A stretch of 61,178 bases of DNA from Bacillota bacterium (GTDB taxonomy: Bacteria > Bacillota > Clostridia > Peptostreptococcales > Anaerovoracaceae), in assembly GCA_022793795.1 (NCBI GenBank), contig JAAWDM010000037.1:1-61178 (forward strand). Reading direction: 5' to 3'. The notes below the pieces were generated by a model that saw only the letters and a program-made list of their open reading frames with translations, did no database searches and was not told the DNA's origin. Below, piece after piece: positions 60,525-61,178 of the stretch (position 1 is its first letter; every line of letters begins with the position of its first letter). The position numbers and the translations under genes were made by a program.

Positions 60525-61130
60525 ATGAATAAGAAAACAGAAGAATCAAGAATTGCGTACAATAAAATAGCATTTGAGTATGATACGTCAAAAGAAGGAC
60601 GATATACCAGATTTCATATTCACCAACTATCTAGTATGATAAATTTGAGCGAAGGTGATATTGTTCTTGATGTTGCATGTGGAAATGGAACTCTATTGAG
60701 GGAATTATCGAAGAGAGCAAAAATTCATGCAAATGGAATAGATGTATCAGAGAAAATGATTCATGTTGCAAAAATGCGTTATCCTGATATGAATTTTGAG
60801 GTAAAGCCATGTTATCCTCTTGAATGGAGCAATGAAAGTATTGATATTATAACGATATGTTGTGCATTTCATCATTTTGATAATCCACAGGGATTTGTAA
60901 ATGAGTGTAAAAGAGTTTTAAAGAAAGACGGTACAGTGTATATAGCTGACCCTAACTTTGGAGCTGTACTTAGATTTTTTGCAAATAAATTTTGGTTTCC
61001 CTTTTCAAAAAGTGGAGATGTGAGGGTATACAGCCCAAAAGAGTTAGAGACATTTTTTTATCATTCTGGATTTAAAACAGTACAGGTTTATAGAAAAGAT
61101 ATAGGATTGTTTCTTAAAGCTAAAAAGTAA
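60525..61130 (+). CDS. class I SAM-dependent methyltransferase
   Basis: This 201-residue protein has the SAM-binding motif I VLDVACGNGTLL near residue 48, an acidic motif II region (NGIDVSEKMI), and CCAFHHFDNPQGFVNECKRVLKKDG near 115-135 in the Methyltransf_11 pattern. Substrate is unknown; such proteins methylate small molecules or lipids. A frame opens at 60423, but ATG 60525 follows TTGGAG and the promoter. The gene is visibly more AT-rich than its neighbours, with A/T-ending codons, which suggests recent transfer. The window ends 48 bases later. Confidence 0.85.
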   Translation: MNKKTEESRIAYNKIAFEYDTSKEGRYTRFHIHQLSSMINLSEGDIVLDVACGNGTLLRELSKRAKIHANGIDVSEKMIHVAKMRYPDMNFEVKPCYPLEWSNESIDIITICCAFHHFDNPQGFVNECKRVLKKDGTVYIADPNFGAVLRFFANKFWFPFSKSGDVRVYSPKELETFFYHSGFKTVQVYRKDIGLFLKAKK

Positions 61131-61178
61131 TAACAATTCCCCGTCTGCCTAAACAACCATTACCACAATCACAACTGA

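Noticed and set aside
1..61178. tRNA genes, CRISPR arrays, insertion-sequence transposases and prophage genes
   Set aside because: I looked for T-loop-like GTTCGAATCC patterns, regularly spaced repeats and typical transposase or phage proteins and saw none inside the window.

Overview
This window looks like chromosome from a spore-forming, anaerobic member of the Clostridia (Firmicutes). The evidence is gene content and order: spoVT, spoVG, a SpoVB/YabM-type flippase and a CwlC/CwlD-like amidase; the Bacillus/Clostridium-type neighbourhood glmU-prs-pth-mfd next to spoVT-yabM-mazG-rqcP; strong AGGAGG-type ribosome binding sites; a T-box leader; and many amino-acid and peptide degrading enzymes. 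The genus is not determinable by eye; an amino-acid-fermenting lineage is an inference. No tRNA, rRNA, CRISPR array, transposase or phage gene is visible.

Layout. 1-438: no gene, but three evenly built minus-strand promoters point out of the left edge, as expected upstream of an rRNA or other stable-RNA operon. 439-1526: a YetF/DUF421-DUF4363 membrane pair. 1604-14490: the conserved housekeeping and sporulation block (rqcP, hup, mazG, yabM-like, an MtaD-like deaminase, spoVT, mfd, pth, prs, a GlmU acetyltransferase half, murC, spoVG). 14653-23656: an ATP-grasp enzyme, a cell-wall amidase with an attenuator-like leader, pyruvate kinase, an AIM24 protein, two CobW-type metallochaperone GTPases, a small [2Fe-2S] protein, a membrane XRE regulator and a small alarmone synthetase. 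24004-25503: a UxaA-family dehydratase behind a near-perfect sigma-54 promoter. 25777-34844: a secreted PPC-like protein, an NhaC-type antiporter, an uncharacterised TPR-DUF4037-DUF4125 operon, a SUV3-like RNA helicase and a PadR-DUF2812 pair.

35243-53254 is dominated by hydrolases for modified peptides and amino acids (gamma-glutamyltransferase, two M20 peptidases, an FAH protein, two amidohydrolases, an N-acyl-D-aminoacylase), two YfcC transporters and a MocR regulator, interrupted by rpsB-tsf and a LytTR gene. 53566-58247 is gatC-gatA-gatB-aspS, controlled by a T-box whose likely specifier is AAC (Asn). This fits indirect Asn-tRNA synthesis by a non-discriminating AspRS plus GatCAB. The window ends with an M18 aminopeptidase and an AT-rich methyltransferase.

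Most interesting items: the tandem promoters at the left edge; the free-standing GlmU acetyltransferase half; the sigma-54 promoter with its upstream palindrome; the TPR-DUF4037-DUF4125 operon; the attenuator-like leader whose terminator carries the amidase ribosome binding site; three non-coding inverted-repeat (MITE-like) regions; and the Asn T-box on the transamidation operon.
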